In this document: positions 8,365 to 18,470 of the stretch, in pieces
How positions within the stretch are numbered: position 1 is the stretch's first letter
Layout: the number at the start of each line of letters is the position of its first letter
Assembly (NCBI RefSeq): GCF_008042035.1
Contig: NZ_RDBL01000006.1
Span: 482,901 to 546,900 of the forward strand
DNA from: Streptomyces sp. col6
GTDB lineage: Bacteria; Actinomycetota; Actinomycetes; Streptomycetales; Streptomycetaceae
Direction of reading: 5' to 3'
DNA: 64,000 nucleotides
Notes under the pieces: generated by a model
Database searches by the model: none
Seen by the model: only the letters and a program-made list of their open reading frames with translations
What the model was told of the DNA's origin: nothing
Made by a program: the position numbers and the translations under genes

Positions 8365-9200
8365 TGGGCCAGAAGGTAAACCCGCACGGGTTCCGGCTCG
8401 GCATCACCACGGACTTCAAGTCCCGCTGGTACGCCGACAAGCTGTACAAGGACTACGTCAAGGAAGACGTCGCCATTCGTCGCATGATGACGAAGGGCAT
8501 GGAGCGCGCCGGCATCTCGAAGGTTGAGATCGAGCGCACCCGCGACCGCGTCCGCGTCGACATCCACACCGCTCGTCCGGGCATCGTCATCGGCCGCCGC
8601 GGCGCCGAGGCCGACCGCATCCGCGGCGAGCTGGAGAAGCTGACCGGCAAGCAGGTCCAGCTGAACATCCTCGAGGTCAAGAACCCCGAGGTGGACGCTC
8701 AGCTGGTGGCCCAGGCCGTCGCCGAGCAGCTCTCCTCCCGCGTCTCCTTCCGTCGTGCCATGCGCAAGAGCATGCAGAGCACGATGAAGGCCGGCGCCAA
8801 GGGCATCAAGGTCCAGTGCGGCGGTCGCCTCGGCGGCGCCGAGATGTCCCGCTCGGAGTTCTACCGCGAGGGCCGTGTGCCCCTGCACACGCTCCGCGCG
8901 AACGTCGACTACGGCTTCTTCGAGGCCAAGACGACCTTCGGCCGCATCGGCGTGAAGGTCTGGATCTACAAGGGCGACGTCAAGAACATCGCCGAGGTCC
9001 GCGCCGAGAACGCTGCTGCCCGTGCGGGCAACCGCCCGGCCCGTGGCGGCGCTGACCGTCCGGCCGGCCGCGGTGGCCGCGGTGGCGAGCGTGGCGGCCG
9101 CGGCCGCAAGCCGCAGCAGTCGGCTCCGGCCGCCGAGGCCCCCAAGGCCGAGGCGCCCGCCGCTGCTCCGGCTGCTGAGAGCACCGGAACGGAGGCCTGA
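8364..9200 (+). CDS. rpsC: 30S ribosomal protein S3 with RGG/Ala-rich tail
   Basis: 278 residues against about 230 in E. coli. The KH domain is seen at [18 protein letters not shown] and the C-terminal S3 domain at [14 protein letters not shown]. The extra 55 residues are low-complexity: first Arg/Gly repeats ([18 protein letters not shown]), then Ala/Pro/Glu. Such tails are usual in actinobacteria. S3 forms the mRNA entry helicase with S4 and S5. Confidence 0.98.
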   Translation: MGQKVNPHGFRLGITTDFKSRWYADKLYKDYVKEDVAIRRMMTKGMERAGISKVEIERTRDRVRVDIHTARPGIVIGRRGAEADRIRGELEKLTGKQVQLNILEVKNPEVDAQLVAQAVAEQLSSRVSFRRAMRKSMQSTMKAGAKGIKVQCGGRLGGAEMSRSEFYREGRVPLHTLRANVDYGFFEAKTTFGRIGVKVWIYKGDVKNIAEVRAENAAARAGNRPARGGADRPAGRGGRGGERGGRGRKPQQSAPAAEAPKAEAPAAAPAAESTGTEA

Positions 9201-9205
9201 CCGAA

Positions 9206-9625
9206 ATGCTGATCCCCCGTAGGGTCAAGCACCGCAAGCAGCACCACCCGAAGCGCAGCGGCATGTCCAAGGGTGGCACGCAGGTTGCGTTCGGCGAGTA
9301 CGGCATCCAGGCGCTGACCCCGGCGTACGTGACGAACCGTCAGATCGAGTCCGCTCGTATCGCCATGACGCGTCACATCAAGCGTGGCGGCAAGGTCTGG
9401 ATCAACATCTACCCGGACCGTCCCCTGACGAAGAAGCCTGCCGAGACCCGCATGGGTTCCGGTAAGGGTTCGCCGGAATGGTGGATCGCCAACGTCAAGC
9501 CCGGACGCGTCATGTTCGAGCTGTCGTACCCCAACGAGAAGATCGCCCGTGAGGCGCTTACTCGCGCGGCCCACAAGCTGCCGATGAAGTGCCGGATCGT
9601 CAAGCGCGAGGCAGGTGAAGCGTGA
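9206..9625 (+). CDS. rplP: 50S ribosomal protein L16
   Basis: 139 residues, [19 protein letters not shown] with the basic [20 protein letters not shown] and [19 protein letters not shown]16 sits near the A-site tRNA elbow. Five bases after rpsC; its stop TGA overlaps the rpmC start. Confidence 0.98.
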   Translation: MLIPRRVKHRKQHHPKRSGMSKGGTQVAFGEYGIQALTPAYVTNRQIESARIAMTRHIKRGGKVWINIYPDRPLTKKPAETRMGSGKGSPEWWIANVKPGRVMFELSYPNEKIAREALTRAAHKLPMKCRIVKREAGEA

Positions 9626-9849
9626 TGTCGGCCGGTACCAAGGCGTCCGAGCTGCGCGAGCTGGGCAACGAGGAGCTCCTCAACAAGCTCCGCGAGGCCA
9701 AGGAAGAGCTGTTCAACCTCCGCTTCCAGGCGGCGACGGGCCAGCTCGAGAACCACGGTCGGCTCAAGTCCGTCCGTAAGGACATCGCCCGGATCTACAC
9801 CCTGATGCGCGAGCGCGAGCTCGGTATCGAGACGGTGGAGAGCGTCTGA
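9625..9849 (+). CDS. rpmC: 50S ribosomal protein L29
   Basis: 74 residues, [20 protein letters not shown] with the helical [20 protein letters not shown] signature. ATG 9625 is chosen because it overlaps the rplP stop (TGATG); a GTG one codon earlier is possible. L29 lies beside L23 at the tunnel exit. Confidence 0.97.
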   Translation: MSAGTKASELRELGNEELLNKLREAKEELFNLRFQAATGQLENHGRLKSVRKDIARIYTLMRERELGIETVESV

Positions 9850-10133
9850 TGAGCGAGAAGACTGTGACTGAGACCAAGACCGAGCGCGGTTTCCGCAAGA
9901 CCCGCGAGGGCCTCGTCGTCAGCGACAAGATGGACAAGACCGTCGTCGTCGCCGTCGAGGACCGCGTGAAGCACGCGCTGTACGGCAAGGTCATCCGCCG
10001 TACGAACAAGCTCAAGGCCCACGACGAGCAGAACGCCGCCGGCGTCGGCGACCGCGTCCTCCTGATGGAGACCCGGCCGCTGTCCGCCACGAAGCGGTGG
10101 CGCATCGTCGAGATCCTCGAGAAGGCCAAGTAA
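9849..10133 (+). CDS. rpsQ: 30S ribosomal protein S17
   Basis: 94 residues with [20 protein letters not shown] and the OB-fold end [17 protein letters not shown] [18 protein letters not shown] short charged N-terminal extension (about 12 residues) precedes the core. Last gene of the S10 cluster; its ATG overlaps the rpmC stop, and two strong hairpins follow before rplN. Confidence 0.98.
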   Translation: MSEKTVTETKTERGFRKTREGLVVSDKMDKTVVVAVEDRVKHALYGKVIRRTNKLKAHDEQNAAGVGDRVLLMETRPLSATKRWRIVEILEKAK

Positions 10134-10135
10134 TT

Positions 10136-10204
10136 CCTGAGGGGACTTCCCCTCAGGTCAGTTCCGCCAGGCTCGGCAGGGGCTCCCGCAACGGAGCCCC
10201 TGCC
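10136..10204 (+). terminator. two perfect hairpins at the S10/spc operon boundary
   Basis: The first stem is CCTGAGGGG/CCCCTCAGG (10136-10157, 4-base loop). The second is a 12-bp perfect stem GGCAGGGGCTCC/GGAGCCCCTGCC (10175-10204, 6-base loop). Neither is followed by a T run, so partial termination, RNA processing or 3' end protection are all possible. It is the only large gap between rplV and rpsN. Confidence 0.6.
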
Positions 10205-10233
10205 GGGAACCGGCAGACGATCAGGAGATAGAC

Positions 10234-10602
10234 GTGATCCAGCAGGAGTCGCGACTGCGTGTCGCCGACAACACGGGTGCGAAGGAAATTCTCACCATCC
10301 GTGTTCTCGGTGGCTCGGGTCGCCGCTACGCGGGCATCGGTGACGTCATCGTCGCCACCGTCAAGGACGCGATCCCCGGTGGCAACGTGAAGAAGGGTGA
10401 CGTCGTCAAGGCGGTCATCGTTCGCACCGTCAAGGAGCGTCGTCGCCAGGATGGCTCGTACATCCGCTTCGACGAGAACGCCGCCGTCATTCTGAAGAAC
10501 GACGGCGACCCCCGCGGCACCCGTATCTTCGGCCCGGTGGGCCGTGAGCTGCGCGAGAAGAAGTTCATGAAGATCATCTCGCTCGCGCCGGAGGTGCTGT
10601 AA
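10234..10602 (+). CDS. rplN: 50S ribosomal protein L14
   Basis: 122 residues, the exact usual length, starting with GTG as [20 protein letters not shown]. The signature [16 protein letters not shown] and the C-terminal [16 protein letters not shown] are present. AGGAG lies seven bases before the GTG. First gene of the spc cluster, after the two hairpins. Confidence 0.98.
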   Translation: MIQQESRLRVADNTGAKEILTIRVLGGSGRRYAGIGDVIVATVKDAIPGGNVKKGDVVKAVIVRTVKERRRQDGSYIRFDENAAVILKNDGDPRGTRIFGPVGRELREKKFMKIISLAPEVL

Positions 10603-10604
10603 GC

Positions 10605-10928
10605 ATGAAGATCAAGAAGGGCGACCTGGTTCAGGTCATCACCGGTAAGGACAAGGGCAAGCAGGGCAAGGTCATCGTTGCCTACCCCGCTCAGGACCGC
10701 GTCCTCGTCGAGGGTGTCAACCGGGTCAAGAAGCACACCAAGGCCGGCCAGACCGCTCGCGGTTCGCAGACCGGTGGCATTGTGACGACCGAGGCCCCGA
10801 TCCACGTCAGCAACGTGCAGCTGGTTGTTGAGAAGGACGGCAACAAGGTCGTTACTCGCGTCGGCTACCGCTTTGACGACGAGGGCAACAAGATCCGTGT
10901 TGCCAAGCGCACCGGTGAGGACATCTGA
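10605..10928 (+). CDS. rplX: 50S ribosomal protein L24
   Basis: 107 residues with the KOW motif at [20 protein letters not shown] and [11 protein letters not shown]24 initiates 50S assembly with L3. Two bases after rplN; its stop overlaps the rplE start. Confidence 0.98.
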   Translation: MKIKKGDLVQVITGKDKGKQGKVIVAYPAQDRVLVEGVNRVKKHTKAGQTARGSQTGGIVTTEAPIHVSNVQLVVEKDGNKVVTRVGYRFDDEGNKIRVAKRTGEDI

Positions 10929-11485
10929 TGACTACCACCACCGCGCCGCGTCTCAAGACGCGCTACCGCGAGGAAATCGCCGGCAAGCTGCGTGAGGAGT
11001 TCTCCTACGAGAACGTCATGCAGATTCCCGGCCTGGTCAAGATCGTGGTCAACATGGGTGTGGGCGACGCCGCCCGCGACTCCAAGCTGATCGACGGGGC
11101 CGTCAAGGACCTCACCACGATCACCGGTCAGAAGCCGGCCGTCACCAAGGCCCGCAAGTCGATCGCGCAGTTCAAGCTGCGCGAGGGGCAGCCGATCGGC
11201 TGCCACGTCACCCTCCGCGGTGACCGCATGTGGGAGTTCCTGGACCGTACGCTGTCGCTCGCGCTTCCGCGTATCCGTGACTTCCGCGGCCTGTCGCCCA
11301 AGCAGTTCGACGGCCGTGGCAACTACACCTTCGGTCTCACGGAGCAGGTCATGTTCCACGAGATCGACCAGGACAAGATCGACCGGGTCCGGGGCATGGA
11401 CATCACCGTGGTCACCACGGCGACCAATGACGACGAGGGTCGTGCCCTCCTTCGTCACCTCGGCTTCCCGTTCAAGGAGAACTGA
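10928..11485 (+). CDS. rplE: 50S ribosomal protein L5
   Basis: 185 residues with [40 protein letters not shown] and [17 protein letters not shown], the regions that bind 5S rRNA and the P-site tRNA. ATG overlaps the rplX stop. Confidence 0.98.
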   Translation: MTTTTAPRLKTRYREEIAGKLREEFSYENVMQIPGLVKIVVNMGVGDAARDSKLIDGAVKDLTTITGQKPAVTKARKSIAQFKLREGQPIGCHVTLRGDRMWEFLDRTLSLALPRIRDFRGLSPKQFDGRGNYTFGLTEQVMFHEIDQDKIDRVRGMDITVVTTATNDDEGRALLRHLGFPFKEN

Positions 11486-11487
11486 CC

Positions 11488-11673
11488 GTGGCGAAGAAGG
11501 CTCTGATCGCTAAGGCCGCCCGCAAGCCGAAGTTCGGCGTCCGGGGTTACACCCGGTGCCAGCGCTGCGGCCGGCCCCACTCCGTCTACCGCAAGTTCGG
11601 CCTGTGCCGCGTGTGCCTTCGTGAGATGGCTCACCGTGGCGAGCTGCCGGGCGTGACCAAGAGCTCCTGGTAA
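11488..11673 (+). CDS. rpsN: 30S ribosomal protein S14, zinc-binding short form
   Basis: 61 residues from GTG 11488. The zinc ribbon is complete: [20 protein letters not shown] has four cysteines as CxxC-x12-CxxC. This is the S14 type Z (rpsZ-like) form. Streptomyces commonly also keeps a longer zinc-free S14 elsewhere, expressed under zinc shortage. Two bases after rplE. Confidence 0.97.
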   Translation: MAKKALIAKAARKPKFGVRGYTRCQRCGRPHSVYRKFGLCRVCLREMAHRGELPGVTKSSW

Positions 11674-11897
11674 TTCTCCTTCGCCCTTTGGGCGTTGGGA
11701 ATCACCGGAGACTCTCGGTAAGCATCTGGTCGGCAGGAGCCCGGCCCCGCATGCCGTAGGCTTGCAGGGTTGGGCGCCTGCCGCCCATGACCGACTTACT
11801 ACGCCGTAGGTCCCCGCACCGCACCCGTCCCGCCTCTGAGCGGGGAGAGGGATGGCGCATACAGGAAACCCCGGCGAGAGAGGCCGAAGGCCAACTC
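11674..11897 (+). other. 224-base gap before rpsH, structured, no gene seen
   Basis: The gap contains two copies of GCCGTAGG (near 11754 and 11804) and inverted GC-rich stretches, but no convincing ORF or promoter pair. An in-frame upstream extension of rpsH (from 11787) is open but unlike any S8 N-terminus. It may hold an internal promoter or a processing site. Confidence 0.3.
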
Positions 11898-12296
11898 ATG
11901 ACCATGACTGATCCCATCGCAGACATGCTCACGCGTCTGCGCAACGCGAACTCGGCGTATCACGACGACGTCACGATGCCGCACAGCAAGATCAAGTCGC
12001 ACATCGCGGAGATCCTCCAGCAGGAGGGCTTCATCACCGGCTGGAAGGTCGAGGACGCCGAGGTCGGCAAGAACCTCGTCCTCGAGCTGAAGTTCGGCCC
12101 GAACCGCGAGCGCTCGATCGCCGGCATCAAGCGAATCTCGAAGCCGGGTCTGCGTGTCTACGCAAAGTCCACCAACCTGCCGAAGGTCCTCGGCGGCCTG
12201 GGCGTGGCGATCATCTCCACGTCCCACGGTCTCCTGACCGGCCAGCAGGCCAGCAAGAAGGGCGTAGGTGGGGAAGTCCTCGCCTACGTCTGGTAG
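11898..12296 (+). CDS. rpsH: 30S ribosomal protein S8
   Basis: 132 residues, [20 protein letters not shown], with the rRNA-binding end [20 protein letters not shown] followed by EVLAYVW. S8 regulates the spc operon in E. coli. ATG 11898 follows GAAGG at seven bases; the upstream in-frame extension is rejected. Confidence 0.98.
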   Translation: MTMTDPIADMLTRLRNANSAYHDDVTMPHSKIKSHIAEILQQEGFITGWKVEDAEVGKNLVLELKFGPNRERSIAGIKRISKPGLRVYAKSTNLPKVLGGLGVAIISTSHGLLTGQQASKKGVGGEVLAYVW

Positions 12297-12317
12297 TCGG
12301 GAACGGAGGAATAGCTC

Positions 12318-12857
12318 ATGTCGCGAATCGGCAAGCTCCCCATCCAGGTTCCCGCCGGTGTGGACGTCACCATCGATGGCCGCACGGTCAACGTGAAGGG
12401 CCCCAAGGGCACCCTCACGCACACCGTCGCGTCGCCGATCGAGGTCACCAAGGGTGAGGACGGCGTCCTGAACGTCGTCCGCCCGAACGACGAGCGTCAG
12501 AACAAGGCCCTTCACGGCCTGTCCCGCACGCTGGTGGCGAACATGATCACCGGTGTGACCCAGGGATACATCAAGGCGCTCGAGATCAGTGGTGTCGGTT
12601 ACCGCGTCCAGGCGAAGGGCTCCAACCTGGAGTTCGCCCTGGGCTACAGCCACCCGATCCTGATCGAGGCCCCGGAGGGCATCACCTTCAAGGTGGAGAC
12701 CCCCACGAAGTTCACCGTCGAGGGCATCGACAAGCAGAAGGTCGGCGAGACCGCGGCCAAGATCCGCAAGCTGCGGAAGCCTGACCCGTACAAGGCCAAG
12801 GGCGTCAAGTACGCCGGCGAGGTCATCCGCCGCAAGGTCGGAAAGGCTGGTAAGTAG
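12318..12857 (+). CDS. rplF: 50S ribosomal protein L6
   Basis: 179 residues, [20 protein letters not shown], with the second repeat ending [21 protein letters not shown]6 lies near the sarcin-ricin loop. GGAGG before the ATG; rplR follows after two bases. Confidence 0.98.
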   Translation: MSRIGKLPIQVPAGVDVTIDGRTVNVKGPKGTLTHTVASPIEVTKGEDGVLNVVRPNDERQNKALHGLSRTLVANMITGVTQGYIKALEISGVGYRVQAKGSNLEFALGYSHPILIEAPEGITFKVETPTKFTVEGIDKQKVGETAAKIRKLRKPDPYKAKGVKYAGEVIRRKVGKAGK

Positions 12858-12859
12858 CC

Positions 12860-13243
12860 ATGGCATACGGCGTGAAGATCGCCAAGGGCGACGCGTACAA
12901 GCGCGCGGCTCGCAAGCGGCGCCACATCCGCGTCCGCAAGCACATCTCCGGTTCGCCGGAGCGTCCGCGCCTGGTCGTGACCCGCTCCAACCGCCACATG
13001 GTCGCCCAGATCATCGACGACATCGCGGGCCACACGCTCGCGTCGGCGTCGACCCTGGACGTCTCCATCCGTGGTGGCGAGGGCGACAAGAGCAGCCAGG
13101 CCAAGCAGGTCGGCGCCCTGGTCGCCGAGCGTGCCAAGGCCGCAGGCGTCGAGGCCGTCGTGTTTGACCGCGGTGGTAACCAGTACGCCGGGCGGATTGC
13201 CGCTCTGGCTGACGCCGCCCGTGAAGCCGGGCTGAAGTTCTAG
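12860..13243 (+). CDS. rplR: 50S ribosomal protein L18
   Basis: 127 residues with [37 protein letters not shown] and [21 protein letters not shown]18 binds 5S rRNA with L5 and L25. Normal length, no odd features. Confidence 0.98.
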   Translation: MAYGVKIAKGDAYKRAARKRRHIRVRKHISGSPERPRLVVTRSNRHMVAQIIDDIAGHTLASASTLDVSIRGGEGDKSSQAKQVGALVAERAKAAGVEAVVFDRGGNQYAGRIAALADAAREAGLKF

Positions 13244-13289
13244 CCCCGGTTCCTACGCACAGCGGACGTAACAGAGAGAGGTAAATCCA

Positions 13290-13895
13290 ATGGCTGGACC
13301 CCAGCGCCGCGGAAGCGGTGCCGGTGGCGGCGAGCGGCGGGACCGGAAGGGCCGTGACGGCGGCGCTGCCGCCGCCGAGAAGACCGCGTACGTCGAGCGC
13401 GTCGTCGCGATCAACCGAGTCGCCAAGGTTGTGAAGGGTGGTCGTCGCTTCAGCTTCACCGCGCTGGTCGTGGTGGGCGATGGTGACGGCACCGTCGGTG
13501 TCGGTTACGGCAAGGCCAAGGAAGTTCCCGCGGCCATCGCCAAGGGCGTGGAAGAGGCCAAGAAGAACTTCTTCAAGGTCCCGCGTATCCAGGGCACCAT
13601 CCCTCACCCGATCCAGGGTGAGAAGGCTGCGGGCGTCGTCCTGCTCAAGCCGGCTTCCCCGGGTACCGGTGTGATCGCCGGTGGTCCGGTGCGCGCCGTG
13701 CTGGAGTGCGCCGGCGTCCACGACATCCTGTCGAAGTCGCTCGGGTCCTCGAACCCGATCAACATCGTGCACGCGACCGTGGCGGCCCTCCAGGGCCTGC
13801 AGCGTCCCGAGGAGATCGCGGCCCGCCGCGGTCTGCCCCTCGAGGACGTCGCCCCCGCGGCTCTGCTTCGTGCGCGTGCGGGAGCGGGTGCGTAA
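13290..13895 (+). CDS. rpsE: 30S ribosomal protein S5
   Basis: 201 residues, with a basic/Gly-rich N-terminal extension of about 32 residues ([20 protein letters not shown]) before the dsRNA-binding-like domain [20 protein letters not shown]. The C-terminal half has [21 protein letters not shown]5 takes part in decoding fidelity. Its stop overlaps the rpmD start. Confidence 0.98.
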   Translation: MAGPQRRGSGAGGGERRDRKGRDGGAAAAEKTAYVERVVAINRVAKVVKGGRRFSFTALVVVGDGDGTVGVGYGKAKEVPAAIAKGVEEAKKNFFKVPRIQGTIPHPIQGEKAAGVVLLKPASPGTGVIAGGPVRAVLECAGVHDILSKSLGSSNPINIVHATVAALQGLQRPEEIAARRGLPLEDVAPAALLRARAGAGA

Positions 13896-14077
13896 TGGCT
13901 CGCCTCAAGATCACGCAGACGAAGTCGTACATCGGCAGCAAGCAGAACCACCGCGACACCCTGCGTTCGCTCGGGCTCAAGCGCCTGAACGACTCGGTTG
14001 TCAAGGAGGACCGCCCCGAGTTCCGCGGCATGGTGCACACCGTCCGCCACCTCGTGACGGTTGAGGAGGTCGACTGA
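13895..14077 (+). CDS. rpmD: 50S ribosomal protein L30
   Basis: 60 residues, [20 protein letters not shown] and [18 protein letters not shown], the full family pattern. ATG 13895 overlaps the rpsE stop (TAATG). rplO follows after one base. Confidence 0.98.
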   Translation: MARLKITQTKSYIGSKQNHRDTLRSLGLKRLNDSVVKEDRPEFRGMVHTVRHLVTVEEVD

Positions 14078-14078
14078 C

Positions 14079-14534
14079 ATGGCGGAGAACAAGCCGCTGA
14101 AGGCGCATGACCTCCGGCCTGCCCCGGGTGCCAAGACCGCCAAGACCCGTGTGGGTCGTGGTGAGGCGTCCAAGGGTAAGACCGCTGGTCGTGGTACCAA
14201 GGGCACCAAGGCCCGTTACCAGGTTCCGGAGCGCTTCGAGGGTGGGCAGATGCCCCTCCACATGCGTCTCCCGAAGCTCAAGGGCTTCAAGAACCCGTTC
14301 CGCACGGAGTACCAGGTCGTGAACCTGGACAAGCTCGCGACGCTCTACCCCGAGGGTGGAGAGGTCACGGTGGCCGACCTGGTCGCCAAGGGTGCCGTGC
14401 GCAACAACCACCTCGTCAAGGTCCTCGGACAGGGCGAGATCTCCGTGGCGCTGCAGGTTTCGGTTGACGCCGTCTCCGGCTCCGCCAAGGAGAAGATCAC
14501 CGCCGCCGGCGGTACCGTCACCGAGCTCGTCTGA
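14079..14534 (+). CDS. rplO: 50S ribosomal protein L15
   Basis: 151 residues with the Gly/Arg-rich N-terminal extension ([20 protein letters not shown]), [16 protein letters not shown] and the C-terminal globular domain. The extension threads into 23S rRNA. The ATG at 14079 is preferred to an in-frame upstream start within rpmD. A strong hairpin follows the gene. Confidence 0.98.
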   Translation: MAENKPLKAHDLRPAPGAKTAKTRVGRGEASKGKTAGRGTKGTKARYQVPERFEGGQMPLHMRLPKLKGFKNPFRTEYQVVNLDKLATLYPEGGEVTVADLVAKGAVRNNHLVKVLGQGEISVALQVSVDAVSGSAKEKITAAGGTVTELV

Positions 14535-14569
14535 GACAACTCGGACACTTAGGTGACCTGAACATCCGA

Positions 14570-14602
14570 CCGGGGATGCCCTCTCAAATGGGGCATCCCC
14601 GG
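14570..14602 (+). terminator. hairpin between rplO and secY
   Basis: A 12-bp perfect stem CCGGGGATGCCC/GGGCATCCCCGG with a 9-base loop is followed by TTGGTCGTTCCT. It probably ends or attenuates the spc transcript, leaving secY to an own promoter in 14603-14758 that I could not place with confidence. Confidence 0.65.
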
Positions 14603-14758
14603 TTGGTCGTTCCTAGGGGGGCATGTACGCCGGTAAGGTGGCGTCCGTTGCTGTGGTAACCCCTGGGCGCATGCGTCCGGGGCCCTTTGACTGTTACGTA
14701 TCCGTCGATCCTCAAGACCGTCACCTCTACGCTCTGCGCGGGGGTCGCAGGAGGCACC

Positions 14759-16078
14759 GTGCTCACCGGCTTCGCCCGGGCGTTCAAGACGCCCGACCTG
14801 CGCAAGAAGCTGCTCTTCACTCTCGGCATCATCGTGCTCTACCGGCTCGGGGCCCACATCCCGGTTCCGGGCGTGAGCTACGAGAACGTCCAGACCTGTG
14901 TTGATCAGGCAAGCAAGGGCAACAACAGCCTCTTCGGCCTGGTGAACATGTTCAGCGGTGGTGCGCTGCTGCAGATCACGATCTTCGCGCTCGGCATCAT
15001 GCCGTACATCACGGCCAGCATCATTCTCCAGCTGCTGACCGTGGTCATCCCCCGACTCGAGGCGCTCAAGAAGGAGGGGTCGTCCGGGCAGACCAAGATC
15101 ACGCAGTACACGCGTTATCTGACGGTCGCGCTCGCCATCCTCCAGGGCACCGGCCTGGTGGCCACCGCCCGCAGCGGCGCCCTGTTCAGCGGCTGCCCGG
15201 TCGCCGACCAGATCGTCCCGAACCAGTCGATGTTCACGACGATCGTGATGGTCATCACCATGACCGCCGGCACCGCCGCCGTCATGTGGCTCGGTGAGCT
15301 CATCACCGACCGCGGCATCGGCAACGGCATGTCGATCCTGATGTTCATCTCGATCGCCGCCAGCTTCCCGTCCGCCCTCTGGGCCATCAAGACCAGCGGC
15401 AAGCTCGCGGACGGCTGGATCGAGTTCTTCACCGTGATCCTGGTCGGCTTCGTGATGGTGGCGCTCGTCGTCTTCGTCGAGCAGGCCCAGCGCCGTATCC
15501 CGGTGCAGTACGCGAAGCGCATGATCGGCCGCCGTTCCTACGGCGGAACGTCCACGTACATCCCGCTCAAGGTGAACCAGGCGGGTGTGATTCCCGTCAT
15601 CTTCGCTTCTTCGCTGCTCTACATCCCGGCCCTCATCGTCCAGTTCTCCAACTCCAAGGCGGACTGGGCGATCTGGATCCAGGACAACCTGACCAAGGGC
15701 ACGCACCCGTACTACATGACCGCCTACTTCCTGTTGATCGTCTTCTTCGCCTTCTTCTATGTGGCGATTTCGTTCAACCCCGAGGAAGTCGCCGACAACA
15801 TGAAGAAGTATGGTGGCTTCATCCCGGGTATCCGGGCTGGTCGACCTACTGCCGAGTACCTGAGCTACGTGCTCAACAGGATCACTTGGCCGGGCTCGCT
15901 GTACCTGGGTCTGATCGCTCTGGTGCCGACGATGGCGTTGGCAGGCTTCGGTGGCGCTAACCAGAACTTCCCGTTCGGCGGGACGAGCATCCTCATCATC
16001 GTGGGTGTGGGTCTGGAGACCGTGAAGCAGATCGAGAGTCAGCTCCAGCAGCGCAATTACGAAGGGTTCCTCCGCTGA
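14759..16078 (+). CDS. secY: preprotein translocase channel subunit SecY
   Basis: 439 residues from GTG 14759, which follows a perfect AGGAGG at four bases; the product begins [20 protein letters not shown]. About ten hydrophobic membrane segments are visible, together with [20 protein letters not shown] (TM4-5 region), the cytosolic loop [19 protein letters not shown] and [16 protein letters not shown]. An in-frame TTG at 14687 is rejected. It forms the SecYEG channel in the membrane. The stop overlaps the adk ATG. Confidence 0.98.
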   Translation: MLTGFARAFKTPDLRKKLLFTLGIIVLYRLGAHIPVPGVSYENVQTCVDQASKGNNSLFGLVNMFSGGALLQITIFALGIMPYITASIILQLLTVVIPRLEALKKEGSSGQTKITQYTRYLTVALAILQGTGLVATARSGALFSGCPVADQIVPNQSMFTTIVMVITMTAGTAAVMWLGELITDRGIGNGMSILMFISIAASFPSALWAIKTSGKLADGWIEFFTVILVGFVMVALVVFVEQAQRRIPVQYAKRMIGRRSYGGTSTYIPLKVNQAGVIPVIFASSLLYIPALIVQFSNSKADWAIWIQDNLTKGTHPYYMTAYFLLIVFFAFFYVAISFNPEEVADNMKKYGGFIPGIRAGRPTAEYLSYVLNRITWPGSLYLGLIALVPTMALAGFGGANQNFPFGGTSILIIVGVGLETVKQIESQLQQRNYEGFLR

Positions 16079-16737
16079 TGCGAATCGTCCTCGTCGGCCC
16101 GCCGGGTGCCGGCAAGGGAACGCAGGCCGCGTACCTTGCCAAGAACCTGTCGATTCCGCACATCTCCACGGGCGACCTCTTCCGCGCCAACATCAGCCAG
16201 GGCACCGACCTTGGCAAGCAGGCCCGCGCCTACATGGACGCGGGGCAGCTGGTGCCGGACGAGGTGACGAACGGAATGGCCAAGGACCGCATGTCCCAGC
16301 CGGACGCGGCCGACGGCTTCCTGCTCGACGGCTTCCCGCGCAACGTGGGCCAGGCCGAAGCCCTGGACGTGATGCTCAAGGACGAGGGCGTGAAGCTGGA
16401 CGCCGTGCTCGACCTGGAGGTCCCCGAGGACGAGGTCGTGAAGCGGATCGCGGGTCGCCGCATCTGCCGCAACGACAGCGCGCACGTCTTCCACGTCACG
16501 TACAACGCGCCGAAGACCGAGGGTGTCTGCGACACCTGCGGCGGCGAGCTGTACCAGCGGGACGACGACACCGAGGAGACGGTGCGTACGCGGCTGGAGG
16601 TCTACCACACGCAGACCGAGCCGATCATCGATTACTACCGCGCGCAGGACCTGGTGGTCACCATCTCCGCGCTCGGCAAGGTCACCGACGTGACCGACCG
16701 GGCCATGGAGGCGCTGAAGAAGCCCGCGAAGGGCTGA
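16078..16737 (+). CDS. adk: adenylate kinase
   Basis: 219 residues. P-loop GPPGAGKGT (7-15), DGFPRN and the LID. The LID holds [10 protein letters not shown] and CDTCGG, a partly zinc-like set of ligands (one Cys and a His, then CxxC) rather than the classical four cysteines. It interconverts AMP, ATP and ADP in the cytosol. Coupled to secY by TGATG, as in most actinobacteria. Confidence 0.97.
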   Translation: MRIVLVGPPGAGKGTQAAYLAKNLSIPHISTGDLFRANISQGTDLGKQARAYMDAGQLVPDEVTNGMAKDRMSQPDAADGFLLDGFPRNVGQAEALDVMLKDEGVKLDAVLDLEVPEDEVVKRIAGRRICRNDSAHVFHVTYNAPKTEGVCDTCGGELYQRDDDTEETVRTRLEVYHTQTEPIIDYYRAQDLVVTISALGKVTDVTDRAMEALKKPAKG

Positions 16738-16772
16738 GCGCTCCCCACCCCGCAGTACACGCAGTACAAGCC

Positions 16773-16800
16773 GGCCGCGGCGTCCTCGGACGCCGCGGCC
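16773..16800 (+). terminator. hairpin after adk
   Basis: GGCCGCGGCGTCC and GGACGCCGCGGCC form a perfect, very GC-rich inverted repeat with almost no loop; the stem effectively ends in CCTCGG. map has a separate ribosome site (GAAAGGCG) beyond it and may start from its own promoter in 16801-16860. Confidence 0.6.
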
Positions 16801-16882
16801 GACTGCTTGCCGCCGCGTATCGTGGAATACCGCGTACTCGTCACCGTCCCTCCTCACCGTCCTACCGGAAAGGCGCCGCAGC

Positions 16883-17719
16883 ATGGTGCAGATCAAGACC
16901 CCCGAGCAGATCGCGAAGATGCGCGAGGCGGGGCTGGTGGTCGCTGCCATCCACGCGGCCACCCGTGAGGCGGCGGTGCCCGGCGCCACCACCCGGGACC
17001 TGGACCAGGTCGCCCGCAAGGTGATCGCGGACCACGGGGCGAAGTCGAACTTCCTCGGGTACGGCGGCTTCCCCGCGACCATCTGCACCTCGGTCAACGA
17101 GGTCGTCGTCCACGGCATCCCGGACGACAGGACGGTCCTGAAGGACGGCGACATCATCTCCATCGACGCCGGCGCGATCGTCGACGGCTGGCACGGCGAC
17201 GCCGCGTACACCGCCTTCGTCGGTACGGGACACGCTCCGGAGCTGGTCGAGCTGTCCCGGGTGACCGAGGAGTCGATGTGGGCCGGCATCGCGGCGATGA
17301 AGGTGAACAACCGCCTCGTCGACATCTCCAAGGCGATCGAGTCCTACATCCGCCGCCAGCCCCGCCCCGCCACCGGCAAGTACGGGATCATCGAGGACTA
17401 CGGCGGGCACGGCATCGGCACCGAGATGCACATGGACCCGCACCTGCTGAACTACGTCTCCCGCAAGCGCGGCAAGGGCATCAAGCTGGTCCCGGGCGTC
17501 TGCCTCGCGATCGAGCCCATGGTCTCGCTGGGCACCCCGCACACCGAGGTGCTGGAGGACGAGTGGACCGTCATCACGACGGACGGCACCTGGTCCTCGC
17601 ACTGGGAGCACTCCATCGCCCTCACGGAGCAGGGGCCGCTGGTCCTCACCGCCCCGGACTGCGGCCGCGAGAAGCTGGCGCAGTACGGCGTGGAGGCCGC
17701 CCCGGACCCGCTGGGCTGA
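16883..17719 (+). CDS. map: methionine aminopeptidase type I
   Basis: 278 residues. All five metal ligands are seen: D95 and D106 (SIDAGAIVDGWHGDAAYT), H176 (YGGHGIGTEMH), E211 (CLAIEPMV) and E242 (SSHWEHSIAL); the substrate histidine H78 is in VVVHGIP. It removes the initiator methionine from new proteins. Lies between adk and infA, the standard place. Confidence 0.97.
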   Translation: MVQIKTPEQIAKMREAGLVVAAIHAATREAAVPGATTRDLDQVARKVIADHGAKSNFLGYGGFPATICTSVNEVVVHGIPDDRTVLKDGDIISIDAGAIVDGWHGDAAYTAFVGTGHAPELVELSRVTEESMWAGIAAMKVNNRLVDISKAIESYIRRQPRPATGKYGIIEDYGGHGIGTEMHMDPHLLNYVSRKRGKGIKLVPGVCLAIEPMVSLGTPHTEVLEDEWTVITTDGTWSSHWEHSIALTEQGPLVLTAPDCGREKLAQYGVEAAPDPLG

Positions 17720-17728
17720 TTGGGTCCG

Positions 17729-17754
17729 CCCAGGAGGTCTAAGGATCTCCTGGG
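17729..17754 (+). terminator. hairpin after map
   Basis: CCCAGGAG/CTCCTGGG, 8-bp perfect stem with a 10-base loop, ten bases after the map stop. No T run. Confidence 0.5.
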
Positions 17755-17764
17755 ATGGGCAAAC

Positions 17765-17802
17765 TTGACGGATTCGCCTTTGGGAGTCCGCTGACGTAGA
17801 CT
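17765..17802 (+). promoter_or_regulatory. candidate promoter region of infA
   Basis: TTGACG at 17765-17770 and a good -10 TAGACT at 17797-17802 are both present, but 26 bases apart, too far for one promoter. TAGACT with a weaker -35 (TTCGCC, 18-base spacer) is the more likely element. Transcription from there would give a leader of about 75 bases. Confidence 0.35.
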
Positions 17803-17883
17803 GACTCGTCGGCTCTCGTGCATCCGTGTGTCCGCATACGGCGAACGAAAGTCGATCAAGGTAGCCGATTCGAAGGGCGAAGC

Positions 17884-18105
17884 GTGGCCAAGAAGCAAGG
17901 TGCCATCGAAATTGAGGGCACCGTGATCGAGTCCCTCCCGAACGCCATGTTCAAGGTGGAGCTCCAGAACGGTCACAAGGTCCTCGCGCACATCAGCGGC
18001 AAGATGCGTATGCACTACATCCGCATCCTTCCGGATGACCGGGTCGTCGTGGAGCTGTCTCCGTACGACCTGACGCGTGGCCGGATCGTCTACCGCTACA
18101 AGTAG
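17884..18105 (+). CDS. infA: translation initiation factor IF-1
   Basis: 73 residues from GTG 17884 ([20 protein letters not shown]), the exact family length and ending in RGRIVYRYK. It is an S1/OB-fold protein that blocks the ribosomal A site at initiation. The longer in-frame frame upstream from 17818 is not conserved. GAAGG precedes the GTG. Confidence 0.98.
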   Translation: MAKKQGAIEIEGTVIESLPNAMFKVELQNGHKVLAHISGKMRMHYIRILPDDRVVVELSPYDLTRGRIVYRYK

Positions 18106-18162
18106 ATCTTGCCCGCCCGCCTCGGCGCGGTGTTGGCACTGACCCGGAGAACCTGACATCCC

Positions 18163-18276
18163 ATGAAGGTCAAGCCGAGCGTCAAGAAGATCTGCGACAA
18201 GTGCAAGGTGATCCGCCGTCACGGCCGGGTCATGGTCATCTGCGACAACCTGCGCCACAAGCAGCGCCAGGGCTGA
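18163..18276 (+). CDS. rpmJ: 50S ribosomal protein L36, zinc form
   Basis: Only 37 residues: [20 protein letters not shown] and onward to KQRQG. The zinc ligands C11, C14, C27 and H32 are all present ([12 protein letters not shown]). Lies between infA and rpsM as in nearly all bacteria. GGAG precedes the ATG. Confidence 0.97.
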   Translation: MKVKPSVKKICDKCKVIRRHGRVMVICDNLRHKQRQG

Positions 18277-18470
18277 CGCACGACCCCCTGCATCTCGCAG
18301 TTCTTCGCGCGACGCACGTAACACGTACATACGCAGAGCCCGTCCAAGCCACGGCTGACGACACCTCCGGCGGGGGCCGGGGACCCGGACGTACCACCTC
18401 TCCCAGCGAGGGGTCGGCGGTCGGGAGTGGCACTGCGGAAGACCCCCGACTTAACAACTGGAGCCATTGA

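Noticed and set aside
14549..15706. Minus-strand frame of 385 codons opposite secY
   Set aside because: Histidine/Asp-rich translation of secY antisense; no family match and no start signals.
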